Translations under genes and position numbers: made by a program | The notes under the pieces: generated by a model | What the model was told of the DNA's origin: nothing | What the model saw: the letters and a program-made list of their open reading frames with translations, nothing else | The model's database searches: none | Assembly: GCF_016587415.1 (NCBI RefSeq) | Contig: NZ_BNJI01000001.1 | Location: 2,333,501 to 2,397,500, forward strand | Source: Ktedonobacter sp. SOSP1-85 | GTDB taxonomy: Bacteria > Chloroflexota > Ktedonobacteria > Ktedonobacterales > Ktedonobacteraceae | Reading direction: 5' to 3' | DNA length: 64,000 bases | Shown: piece after piece, positions 56,544 through 64,000 of the stretch | Layout: every line of letters starts with the position of its first letter | How positions within the stretch are numbered: the first letter of the stretch is position 1

Positions 56544-56708
56544 CACCGTGGGAAGCCATCTCACGTTGAAGCCATCTCACGTTATGGAATGAATCACACC
56601 CTCTTTCAAGCTGCCGATTGCTCCCTACATAGTAGAACGAACAAGCGGCAAGCTGATGACATACGTATGTGTAAGAAGGCCGCCTGCTTTCTGATGTTTC
56701 CTCCAGGA

Positions 56709-58022
56709 CTACCTTGGATCGGGACGATCTGTGACCGCGTTGACGTGTGAGGGGAAACCCTCAAATTCGGCCAGGCGGCGGGTGGTCTCGCTCAGCGAGG
56801 CATACCCCTCCCGGGTAGCATACGCCAGTCCAGTACGCTTCAGGAAGTCAAAGACCGAGGTACAAGAAAAGGTATGGGCAAAGCCACCCGTGGGTAGAAT
56901 GGCATTTGTACCCAGGCTATAGTTTCCCAGGCTGATTGGTGTATAGGCCCCCAGCAAGATTTCGCCCGCATTGTGGAGCATGGGCAGGACGGCGAATGGC
57001 TCACGGACATGCACCTCCATGTGTTCAGGCGCATACTCATTGACAAAGGCAATGGCCTCTTGCTGATCCGCTGCCAGGATAATCCCGCCCGTCCCGTTCT
57101 CGCTCTCCAGCCCGGTCTGGCAGAAGGTGCGACGCGGCTCCGGCAAAGCAGCAATCTTGCCTGGCAAGATTTCACGCACGGCCAGTGCCAGCTCCCGACT
57201 ATCCGTTACCAGCAGGCTCGAAGAGTCAGGACCATGCTCTGCCTCGATGAGGAGGTCGCGCGCCACCAGTTCAGGATCGGCGCTTGCATCCGCGAGCAGA
57301 ATGGCCTCGCTTGGTCCAGCGGGCAGACCCACATCGACCGTGCCAAACAGCAGGCGTTTGGCGGCCGAGACATAGGGGCTACCCGGTCCCGTAATCTTAT
57401 GTACACGTGCGATATGCTCTGTACCATAGGCCAGGGCCGCGATAGCCTGGGCTCCACCTACACGATAGATCTCATGCACACCACACAGGTCCGCCGCCAC
57501 GAGCGAGGCCGGGTCAACCTGGCCATCGGGTCCAGGCGGGGTACAAACGACGATGCGTGGCACGCCAGCAATACTGGCGGGCGTCGCCAGCATATAGAGT
57601 ACAGAAGGGAAGGAACCTTTCCCGCGTGGCACATAGAGACCTACGCTACTGATCGGCGTGATCTTCTCGCCTGCCATTACACCTGGCGCAACCTGCGTAA
57701 ACCACTGCTCATGCGGCATTTGATGCTGGTGAAAGGTCCGTACATTATGAATCGCGTGTTCAATCGCGGCATAGACGTCTTTATCAAGCAAGGTATGCGC
57801 GCGCTCGATCTCCTCGCGGCTCACACGCAAATGCTCAGGTGACAGTTGCACATGATCGAAACGAGCCATGAACTCGACCAGGGCCTCATCTCCCCGATCC
57901 CGTACCGCGTTGACAATTGGTCGCACATACTCGATAAGCTCATCAATCTTCACCTCCGAGCGCCGCAAGAGGCGCGCGCGCTGGGAAGCATCGAGCTGTG
58001 CCAGTTCATAGAAGTGGATCAT
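56709..58022 (-). CDS. hisD: Histidinol dehydrogenase
   Basis: 437 residues, full length. It catalyses the last two oxidations of histidine synthesis (L-histidinol to L-histidine, NAD, zinc). Visible: GPGSPYVSAAKRLLFGTVDVGLPAGPSE, DLLIEAEHGPDSSSLL with catalytic Glu/His residues, and NYAPEHMEV. AAGGAAA precedes the ATG at 58022. Other his genes are not adjacent; the gene stands alone between two repeat-rich gaps. Confidence 0.95.
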   Translation of the reverse strand: MIHFYELAQLDASQRARLLRRSEVKIDELIEYVRPIVNAVRDRGDEALVEFMARFDHVQLSPEHLRVSREEIERAHTLLDKDVYAAIEHAIHNVRTFHQHQMPHEQWFTQVAPGVMAGEKITPISSVGLYVPRGKGSFPSVLYMLATPASIAGVPRIVVCTPPGPDGQVDPASLVAADLCGVHEIYRVGGAQAIAALAYGTEHIARVHKITGPGSPYVSAAKRLLFGTVDVGLPAGPSEAILLADASADPELVARDLLIEAEHGPDSSSLLVTDSRELALAVREILPGKIAALPEPRRTFCQTGLESENGTGGIILAADQQEAIAFVNEYAPEHMEVHVREPFAVLPMLHNAGEILLGAYTPISLGNYSLGTNAILPTGGFAHTFSCTSVFDFLKRTGLAYATREGYASLSETTRRLAEFEGFPSHVNAVTDRPDPR

Positions 58023-58041
58023 AAAGTTACGATTTCCTTTT

Positions 58042-58116
58042 CCAGTGGCCGACGCTGCTAAAGCACGCGTCTACATATCCCAGTGGCCGACGCTACTAAA
58101 GTACGCGTCTACATAT
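58042..58116. repeat. Two tandem 38-nt direct repeats
   Basis: Two copies of a unit starting CCAGTGGCCGACGCT and ending CGCGTCTACATAT, differing at two positions. They lie 20 nt upstream of hisD. A partial third copy lies at about 60282-60325. Confidence 0.85.
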
Positions 58117-58190
58117 CAAGGAAGTCCCACGCCCCGGCAGAGAGACTCCGTAGGCAACCTCATCGCCTCAGGATGATGAATCTGCCCGCT

Positions 58191-58548
58191 ATAAATGACT
58201 CTGCTAGGAAATTTTATCAGATTGTTCGAACAAGCCTCCGAGAAAGGTGTTACCCCCTCGGTAGGGGCCTCCACGATAAATCGGGAGGCTAACGCATCCG
58301 AACGCCATGTATGGCATGTCGGCGCAAGCCGCTTTTTATTCATTAAACAAGCAATATACCATGTGACATGCTTTTGCGGGACTTTTTGGGGCTAGCGCCG
58401 CACTGCGATAAATCGCCTTCGGACGTGCTAAAACCCCCATTCGGGGACAGGCTGGTCCCTACCGAATTTTGAGCGCTCCCTCGCACTGTGTGCAGCTCTC
58501 CAAGCTCGGCAACTTGTCCAGACAAAATTTCCCAGCAGAGTCATTTAT
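58191..58548. mobile_element. MITE-like element with ~28-bp terminal inverted repeats
   Basis: The left end (ATAAATGACTCTGCT.GGAAA...) at 58191 is repeated in inverse orientation ending at 58548. The ~358-nt body includes an 80-nt repeat (58391-58470) found again at 60396-60475. No transposase frame is present. Flanking target duplications are not evident. Confidence 0.65.
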
Positions 58549-58656
58549 GGGGGGCCTATGGGACTGCAAAAATTTGAAGCGCCCCCACCACCGCCCCCCT
58601 TTTATGATACAAAGAAAGAGGCGCACTTGTCTACGCCTATGCGCATGTTGATGACC

Positions 58657-60168
58657 CTATTGTGTCATCCCTACCACACCATTCGCCTGTTCTGTCAGCT
58701 CCTGGGCATCTACACGCTGGGCCTCATGAATGTCTTCCGCCATCCACCTGGCGCCCGATACTCCTATCAAGCCGGCGATAAACAGAGCTGGTAGACAGGT
58801 ATAGAGCAGGGCTGTCGCCAGGTCATGGCCCGCCATGCCGAGACGAAAATGCTCTCCTCCGGTCGGATCAAAGGAAGTCGCCATAACACCTACCAGGGTC
58901 GGAGCAAAGGCATCCCCCAGCATATGCGCGATCAAGAGCGAGAGCGCTATAGCTGAAGAGCGCAGGCGAGAAGGGACAACATCCTGGGTCGCCGCCGTGC
59001 TTGGCCCGGTATAAATCGTGAGCAGGAACGCGGTGAGAATAAAGAAGATGGTAAAGAGCACGAGATTATTTGCCAGAAGAGCGACGGCATACGCGGGTAC
59101 CGCCAGGAGAAAACCGATGCCACAGACCAGAACTCTGGCACCGGCATGCCTGCGATTCAACATATCTGAGGCATATCCTCCCACCAGGGTGCCCACAATA
59201 CCCGCCAGGACGATAATTCCCCCGGAGTAGATGCCCGCCAGGCCAGATGTGAAGCCAAAGGTATCTTTCTGTTGTAAATAGATGGAGAGAAAAGTGGTAT
59301 TGACACCCAGAACAAAGAAGGCAAAGATCTGCATCGCGATCAACACGCATAGGGTCTTGATCCGCAACAGCATCCGGCTGCACACTAGTACATCCTTCAT
59401 GGCTAGCCGTAATATACGCGTCCAGCCAGTCTGGCCCTCTTGCGTGCTCCCAACTTCAGCAGGCACGACACTCTGTGCTGTCTGCTGGATCTCAGGCAGC
59501 ACCTCGACACGCTGTGCCTCCAAAGCCAGCTCTTCCTCATCGGCCTGGTTGCGCCGTGGCTCATGCATACGCCAGGCCAGATATGCCAGGATTAACCCCG
59601 GTATACCCGTAAAGATGAAGGCCAGGCGCCAGCTCCCAATATACAGGCCCGCCACGGCTCCTCCAGCCCCCATACCAATCAGAATACCGAAGAGCTGGGC
59701 CGTTCCCCAGGTACTCATCACCCGTGAACGCTTGCTACGACTATAATAATCGCTTAAGAGGGCGGTCCCGGCAGGAAAATAGCCGGCTTCACCAATTCCA
59801 AGCAGCATACGTGCAAGAAAGAGGGTAGTAAAGTTGGTCGCAAAAGCGGTCAGCGCGGTCGCCACGCTCCAGAGCGCGACACACCAGGCGACCACATTTT
59901 TGCGTTTGACCTTGTCGGCCCAGTAGCCGACAGGCAACGCAAAGATGGTGTAAATGACGAGAAAGGCCGAGGACAGTAGTCCCGTCTGACTCAGATCAAA
60001 ATGCAACTCTTTGGCGATCACGTTGACCGAGCCATTAAAGACATAGCGATCCAGATAATTCAATAAGCTGATGCTAAACATAACCCAGAAGACAGAGCGA
60101 GCACGAGTTGAGGGATTGGAGTGAGAAGCCTGGCGACCAGGATTGGTAGGCTGAGCAACTTCGCCCAT
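58657..60168 (-). CDS. MFS transporter, Spinster/ACS-like
   Basis: 503 residues with twelve hydrophobic helices. Early LLNYLDRYVFN, then the loop motif GYWADKVKRKNVV and LGIGEAGYFPAGTALLSDYY match the Spns/ACS branch of the major facilitator family. A long charged loop (EEELALEAQRVEVLPE) splits the halves. The substrate is unknown. ATG 60168 follows GAGGAGG; the longer frame upstream is not supported. Repeats lie on both sides and no linked gene hints at the cargo. Confidence 0.88.
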   Translation of the reverse strand: MGEVAQPTNPGRQASHSNPSTRARSVFWVMFSISLLNYLDRYVFNGSVNVIAKELHFDLSQTGLLSSAFLVIYTIFALPVGYWADKVKRKNVVAWCVALWSVATALTAFATNFTTLFLARMLLGIGEAGYFPAGTALLSDYYSRSKRSRVMSTWGTAQLFGILIGMGAGGAVAGLYIGSWRLAFIFTGIPGLILAYLAWRMHEPRRNQADEEELALEAQRVEVLPEIQQTAQSVVPAEVGSTQEGQTGWTRILRLAMKDVLVCSRMLLRIKTLCVLIAMQIFAFFVLGVNTTFLSIYLQQKDTFGFTSGLAGIYSGGIIVLAGIVGTLVGGYASDMLNRRHAGARVLVCGIGFLLAVPAYAVALLANNLVLFTIFFILTAFLLTIYTGPSTAATQDVVPSRLRSSAIALSLLIAHMLGDAFAPTLVGVMATSFDPTGGEHFRLGMAGHDLATALLYTCLPALFIAGLIGVSGARWMAEDIHEAQRVDAQELTEQANGVVGMTQ

Positions 60169-60395
60169 AGGGACCTCCTCAGAGTGGATGGAGAGAGACA
60201 CAACTTCTAGGGAGCCACACAAGATAACTGTACGCTACCATATCATAGAATGGATACGTTGCCTAGGGGTACGACCCGACGCTGCTAGCCCCTATTCGGG
60301 GGCAAGCGCACACGCTTACATATCAAGGTTCTCTTATTTTTAAAAGAGCATTATTGTGTTAGATGATGTGATATGCGCATTTGAGACCTTTTTAG

Positions 60396-60475
60396 CTAGC
60401 GCCGCACTGCCATAAATGGCGTTCAGACGCGCTAAAGCCTCCATTCGGGGACAGGCTGGTCCCTACCGAGCTATT
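60396..60475. repeat. 80-nt interspersed repeat (second copy of 58391-58470)
   Basis: It begins GCTAGCGCCGCACTG and ends GGTCCCTACCGA, matching 58391-58470 with about ten differences. It abuts the stop codon of the ATPase gene at 60471. The 302-nt gap 60169-60470 otherwise shows no gene. Confidence 0.85.
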
Positions 60476-61703
60476 GAGGCATTTCGTGCGATAGGTTGCT
60501 TGGTGAATTAGGAGCCAGGAGGGAATGGGAGTGAGGGGTGAGATTGTGAGCGATCCGAGTTTGGGATGCGAGGGTGGCGGGAGTTTGGGCGGTGTTGGAA
60601 GGGTCGTTGAGAGAGGATTCAGGGGTTGGGGTATCGTCGGAGTCGGAGGTGAGGAGGATGTGAGCGGTCTCGAATTTGAACTGGCAGGGATGCTGGGCAA
60701 GGAGTTCGGAGGTGAGGGGTTTGATGAAGGGATGGAGGGTGTAGTGGCCGTGAGAGACGGTGGTGAGGAGGTTGGCCTTGACCATTTTGCTGAGAAGTTG
60801 GCGCACGCAGGTGTAGTCGAGGCCAAGGGCGGCGGTGATCTGAGCGGGTGAGAGGGGTTGGTCGCAGGTATGGACCAGGTGGAGGATGGCGAGGCGTTCG
60901 GGGGTCAGAGTTTTATGGGCACCGAGAGTGGTGAGAGCCAGGCATTCCTGTAAGGAAGCGTGGCGGAACCTAATCTGAGAGGTCGGAGAATGGAGTGTGA
61001 GGGAGAAGGGGGCAAGCGAGGAGCCGAGAACATCGAGATGGTAGAAGTTGGAGACGGGGAGGCGTTTGAGATGGAGGTGATGATCGACCGAGGCGCTCAG
61101 GGGTGAGGAGCGCTTGCAGGTGTGGAGGACGAGAATACTGATATCATATTGTTCGGCGAGGCGGCGCAGGAGGGCGAGCAGTTCGCGATCATTGCCCTTG
61201 AAGAGAGGACGCAGCGAGGCCAGGTTATCGATGACAAGCAGGCGCGTATCGGGAGAGTTGGTGAGCCAGCTTTGAAGCTCGTGCAGGCCCTCGGTGGGCG
61301 TGAGCGGGGTCCAGGTGTTGGAGAGGAAGAGATTATTGGGTGGGGGAGTGCCGGGCTGGGCGGCGAGTAGGTGGGCGCGGAGTTCGTGCAGGCGGAGCAG
61401 TGAGTGATCGAGGCCCAGGTAGAAGGCGCGGCCACGGGTGGAGGTAAAGGGTTGAGAGTCGGCGTGATCCTCGCCAGCGAAGGAAGGCTGGCCCTGTGCG
61501 ACATTGAGCATGAGCTGGAGGGCGAGGGAGGTCTTGCCGGAGCGAGGGTCACCGCTGAGGAGGGTCAGGCCAGCGGGGAGGAGGTTGTGGATGGGCCAAG
61601 TGCTGGTGATGGGAGAGGGCTGGATGAGGTCATTGAGGCCGGTGAAGGGCATGAAGGGGCGGGCGAAGAGATTGGCGTAGGCCTGCTGATCGAATTTTGT
61701 CAT
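60471..61703 (-). CDS. RepA/AAA_25-like ATPase with winged-helix C-terminus
   Basis: 410 residues. RecA-fold ATPase: Walker A GDPRSGKTS, then FYLGLD and Walker B RLLVIDNLASL with LVLHTCKR-type sensor. A C-terminal winged-helix part (LTPERLAILHLVHTCDQPLSPAQITAALGLDYTCVRQLLSKM) follows, with a Ser/Thr/Pro-rich tail. It resembles RepA/DnaB-like ATPases of plasmids, phages and mobile elements; its exact role is unknown. ATG 61703 has GGAGG 6 nt upstream. The coding strand is strongly pyrimidine-biased (plus strand G/A-rich), more so than most genes here, and a repeat abuts the stop, consistent with foreign origin. Confidence 0.8.
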   Translation of the reverse strand: MTKFDQQAYANLFARPFMPFTGLNDLIQPSPITSTWPIHNLLPAGLTLLSGDPRSGKTSLALQLMLNVAQGQPSFAGEDHADSQPFTSTRGRAFYLGLDHSLLRLHELRAHLLAAQPGTPPPNNLFLSNTWTPLTPTEGLHELQSWLTNSPDTRLLVIDNLASLRPLFKGNDRELLALLRRLAEQYDISILVLHTCKRSSPLSASVDHHLHLKRLPVSNFYHLDVLGSSLAPFSLTLHSPTSQIRFRHASLQECLALTTLGAHKTLTPERLAILHLVHTCDQPLSPAQITAALGLDYTCVRQLLSKMVKANLLTTVSHGHYTLHPFIKPLTSELLAQHPCQFKFETAHILLTSDSDDTPTPESSLNDPSNTAQTPATLASQTRIAHNLTPHSHSLLAPNSPSNLSHEMPQ

Positions 61704-61864
61704 GTAAGCCTCCATAGGAAAAGTAGAGGGACGTTTTCGAGAGGTATACATATGGAAGGTGCGCAATACGATATATTATGCGATATACATTTATAGTATG
61801 TACGACAGGTAGCGGTTTTGTCAAGTAAAAGAGGAAATATTGAAGAAATTGAGTGAGTGGGGGT

Positions 61865-62689
61865 TTAGGGGTTGGGGGGCGAGGTGAGCATCTCAAGGAA
61901 GCTCCAGGATTTGAGTTCGCGCTCGAGGTGATAGCGCAGGAGTCCATGCATGGTTGCGGCGACTTCGGCGTGGAGGCGGGGATCGAGGCGCAGGCGGGGC
62001 ACCTGTGCCCACTCTGTGCGCTGCAAGAGGCGTAAGACTTTGAGGGCGTTGGGAGAGATCTTCTGCGCCCATAGTTGAGAGCAATTGGGGCAGAGGGCGC
62101 CACCCAGCGAGGGGGTGAAGCCGTTGACGACCGGCTCTAGCTCGGAATCGCAGTGCGCGCAGGTGCGCAACAGGGGTTCATAGCCGATGCAGGAGAGGAG
62201 ATAGATCTCAAAGTAACGTAAGAGAAGGAGGCTGCGATCTCGCTCGTGCGCGGGGTCGCTTGTACCAGCCTGCTGTTGTTGCTGGACCTGGCGCGCATCC
62301 TCATCGAGGGTTTTGAGGGCCAGGAGGAGCAGGTTGTAGACATCCTCGTGCTGAGTATCATCCTCGACAAAACGATCTACCAACTCAGCAAGATAGATGG
62401 CGCAGGTGCGATACCAGATGTCATCGCCCTGGCGCAGGGCGAGAAAGGCGTCGCTGGTCTGGGCCTGGGTGATAATATCCAGGTTGCGTCCATGAGCGAT
62501 ATAGAGCCGGCTCTGACAGAGAAGCTCTAAATGTCCCGATTTACGGCTCACGGGGCGACGCACCCCCTTGGCAACGGCATGAATCTTGCCCTTGTAGGGA
62601 GTGAGTAAGGTCAGGACGCGGTCGGCCTCACCTAGATCAGAATGTTTTAAGATGATGGCATCGGTGGAGTAGGTGCGTTGTTCTCGCAT
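61865..62689 (-). CDS. recO: DNA repair protein RecO
   Basis: 274 residues. RecFOR mediator that loads RecA on SSB-coated DNA. N-terminal OB fold (RTYSTDAIILKHSDLGEADRVLTLLTPYKGKIHAVAKGVRR), helical middle and a zinc-finger-like CAHC...CPNC. ATG 62689 follows a GA-rich leader close to the tRNA genes, which are on the same strand upstream. The ATPase gene is downstream after a 161-nt AT-rich gap. Confidence 0.95.
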   Translation of the reverse strand: MREQRTYSTDAIILKHSDLGEADRVLTLLTPYKGKIHAVAKGVRRPVSRKSGHLELLCQSRLYIAHGRNLDIITQAQTSDAFLALRQGDDIWYRTCAIYLAELVDRFVEDDTQHEDVYNLLLLALKTLDEDARQVQQQQQAGTSDPAHERDRSLLLLRYFEIYLLSCIGYEPLLRTCAHCDSELEPVVNGFTPSLGGALCPNCSQLWAQKISPNALKVLRLLQRTEWAQVPRLRLDPRLHAEVAATMHGLLRYHLERELKSWSFLEMLTSPPNP

Positions 62690-62708
62690 ACTGTGGAATC
62701 CTGGGGAT

Positions 62709-62741
62709 AAAAAAAAGACGTGATTACAAATTCACGTCTTT
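62709..62741 (-). terminator. Terminator after tRNA-Cys
   Basis: On the minus strand GACGTGA pairs with TCACGTC, followed by eight T. It ends the tRNA transcript before recO. Confidence 0.85.
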
Positions 62742-62815
62742 TGGAGGCGACGAGCGGATTCGAACCGCTGGTGAAGCTTTTGCAGAGCCTTGCCTTACCA
62801 CTTGGCGACGTCGCC
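62742..62815 (-). tRNA. tRNA-Cys (GCA)
   Basis: Cloverleaf on the minus strand: acceptor GGCGACG/CGTCGCC, anticodon stem AGGCT/AGCTT with loop CTGCAAA (anticodon GCA), T arm AGCGG-TTCGAAT-CCGCT, discriminator T, encoded CCA. Confidence 0.95.
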
Positions 62816-62854
62816 CGGATTAGTAATATAATCAAAACCCTTATAAAAAGAGAG

Positions 62855-62926
62855 AGCGGGAGACGGGATTCGAACCCGCGACATTCACCTTGGCAAGGTG
62901 ACGCTCTACCACTGAGCCACTCCCGC
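62855..62926 (-). tRNA. tRNA-Gly (GCC)
   Basis: Acceptor GCGGGAG/CTCCCGC, anticodon loop TTGCCAA (anticodon GCC) on stem TCACC/GGTGA, T arm with GGTTCGAATCC. CCA is not encoded. It lies 39 nt upstream of tRNA-Cys, likely co-transcribed. Confidence 0.95.
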
Positions 62927-63084
62927 ATGTTTTTGGAGATCACTTCGCTGGTTACTTTTGTAACTTTTCGGTCACCCCCGACTGCGCTTATAAGATATCA
63001 TACCCCCACGTCTTTGTCAACAGATTGAGGCCTCTTTTTTTGCCTCTTTAAGCATATCCATATATTCCGTTTTGCTTTGACTGC

Positions 63085-63162
63085 TCGCGCCTGCGGCGCT
63101 CGCTTAATAGAAATGGAATGGTGCCCCCAGCGGCCGCTGAGGGCACCATTCCATTTCTATTA
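63085..63162. repeat. Palindrome with conserved anchor module
   Basis: 22-bp arms at 63105-63126 and 63141-63162 around a further CAGCGGCCGCTG palindrome. The anchor TCGCGCCTGCGGCGCT lies at 63085-63100. It sits just after the stop at 63167 of the minus-strand gene, where it could also act as a terminator. Confidence 0.92.
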
Positions 63163-63166
63163 GCAG

Positions 63167-64000
63167 CTAGAGTTGTGTTGTTTGTAATGGCTTTGAGAGG
63201 ATATAGATCATATACTCATCGCTGCGAACGATTTGATACGTGACATGCTCACGAGCCAGCAATTTCTCAAGCGTGGTCTTCTGGTTTGCGTTATCTGTGT
63301 AGACAAATGCCGGATTGAGACTCTTTTTCAGCATATCTCGATACGCTGGATAGCGATCATAGCCATGCGCCAGGGTGGTATCATTATTCAAACTCCAGGT
63401 ATCGCCACAGATAACTTGCTCATGACTGAGGTACATCAGGCGATTACACAGAGAATAGTTTGAGTAGATACGTGTTATATTCATTTTTTTCAATGCACTG
63501 ACAAGCTGCTCTACATGTTGCTCATCGGCACTCACTGAGGGCACTTGTTGAAAAACATGCACAGTACTCATGATTAGTACCAGGATGAGGCTGGCAAGAA
63601 CCACAATGCGAAGCGGGAATGTGAAGCGACCACTGCTGACTTTGATCCTATGAGGGATGTGCCAGAGCGGCCATAGGATTGTTGGAAGCGAGATCCAGAG
63701 CACACTGAGATAACGAGATGTGCCCTTAGCATCGAGAACAGGTGCGGAACTTTTTATATAAATAATCAACGTTAGCAAAGCAGCAAGCGCTAACAGCCAG
63801 CGTGCAGCCTGGCGAACATACGCATCCTGCTTCACATCTCCAGACACCTGTTGTTCCTTGCGAATGCGACGAATGCGCCATATTTGCCAGAGGGGAACCA
63901 GCAACGCGAGCGCGAGCAGAGCACAAAACCCTATGCTCCATAATACTGGCAAGGCCATCCAAAGAGTGGCGTGAGACGACAATGGATAGAAATTCTGGAT
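63167..64000 (-). CDS. Integral membrane protein, N-terminus cut by window edge
   Basis: The frame stays open to the right edge (codons IQNFYP precede the TTG at 63982), so the real start is outside. At least four hydrophobic segments are visible (LWSIGFCALLALALLVPLW, WLLALAALLTLIIYI, LSVLWISLPTILWPLW, LRIVVLASLILVLIMS). A soluble C-terminal domain of ~120 residues follows, including a segment on Tyr/Asn-rich strands (NITRIYSNYSLCNRLMYL). This resembles C-termini of ArnT/PMT-like glycosyltransferases, but no catalytic loop is in view. Confidence 0.65.
   Translation of the reverse strand: MQNFYPLSSHATLWMALPVLWSIGFCALLALALLVPLWQIWRIRRIRKEQQVSGDVKQDAYVRQAARWLLALAALLTLIIYIKSSAPVLDAKGTSRYLSVLWISLPTILWPLWHIPHRIKVSSGRFTFPLRIVVLASLILVLIMSTVHVFQQVPSVSADEQHVEQLVSALKKMNITRIYSNYSLCNRLMYLSHEQVICGDTWSLNNDTTLAHGYDRYPAYRDMLKKSLNPAFVYTDNANQKTTLEKLLAREHVTYQIVRSDEYMIYILSKPLQTTQL

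Noticed and set aside
56973..57842. 289-residue plus-strand frame inside hisD
   Set aside because: Antisense shadow of a conserved enzyme with no ribosome site or family signal.

Overview
The window reads as chromosomal DNA of a Chloroflexota bacterium, most likely of the Ktedonobacteria type. This is an inference from the mix of genes: a glyoxylate shunt, methylmalonyl-CoA enzymes, an oversized SecA, a split nuo cluster, large Ser/Thr kinase and PP2C proteins, a TPR-CHAT protein, and many beta-propeller and zinc-ribbon membrane proteins. No rRNA or marker gene in the window fixes the taxon. Start codons are mostly ATG with AAGGAGG-like ribosome sites, and GTG starts are common.

Layout. 0-7 kb: a truncated GAF/membrane sensor, an SDR oxidoreductase, a double nitrilase-fold protein lacking both catalytic cysteines, and the glyoxylate bypass pair aceB-aceA. 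7-11 kb: secA. 11-19.5 kb: cell-envelope genes (three small GlsB/YeaQ-type membrane proteins, a P/T-rich anchored protein, a PH-like protein, a transglutaminase membrane protein and an MFS exporter). 19.5-26.5 kb: a cassette of sigma factor, zinc-finger anti-sigma-like protein, TPR-CHAT caspase-like protein and cytosolic subtilase. This is the most interesting unit in the window, a probable regulated protease-cascade or conflict system. 27-32.3 kb: a USP with a C-terminal extension, a YyaL-type thioredoxin-fold protein, an AlkA-like glycosylase and a J-domain/propeller fusion. 32.3-36.2 kb: transposon debris around an ECF sigma factor and its transmembrane WD40-like partner. 36.3-40.9 kb: GT2, two small unknowns, groES-groEL and a Cys-rich protein. 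41-46.9 kb: an Asn-rich secreted protein broken by an IS200/IS605-like non-autonomous element, a biotin carrier, methylmalonyl-CoA mutase, MurI and a PAP2-like protein. 47-51.4 kb: nuoA-C-D-H without nuoB, with nuoD frameshifted. 51.5-56 kb: a membrane PP2C phosphatase and a Ser/Thr kinase with TPRs. 56-60.5 kb: hisD and an MFS gene in a repeat-rich stretch. 60.5-64 kb: a RepA/AAA_25-like ATPase, recO, tRNA-Cys, tRNA-Gly and a truncated membrane protein.

Interspersed DNA repeats are the second theme. One family consists of long, nearly perfect palindromes whose arms differ at every site; most sit beside a conserved 16-nt module. A second family of about 50-75 nt fold-back units includes two near-identical inverted copies flanking aceA. 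A third, MITE-like family clusters between 56.3 and 60.5 kb. Several palindromes lie in divergent promoter regions, so they are not simply terminators.

Metabolically, aceA and aceB support growth on C2 units or fatty acids, and the biotin carrier with the mutase supports propionyl-CoA to succinyl-CoA conversion. These two routes are often found together in soil heterotrophs.
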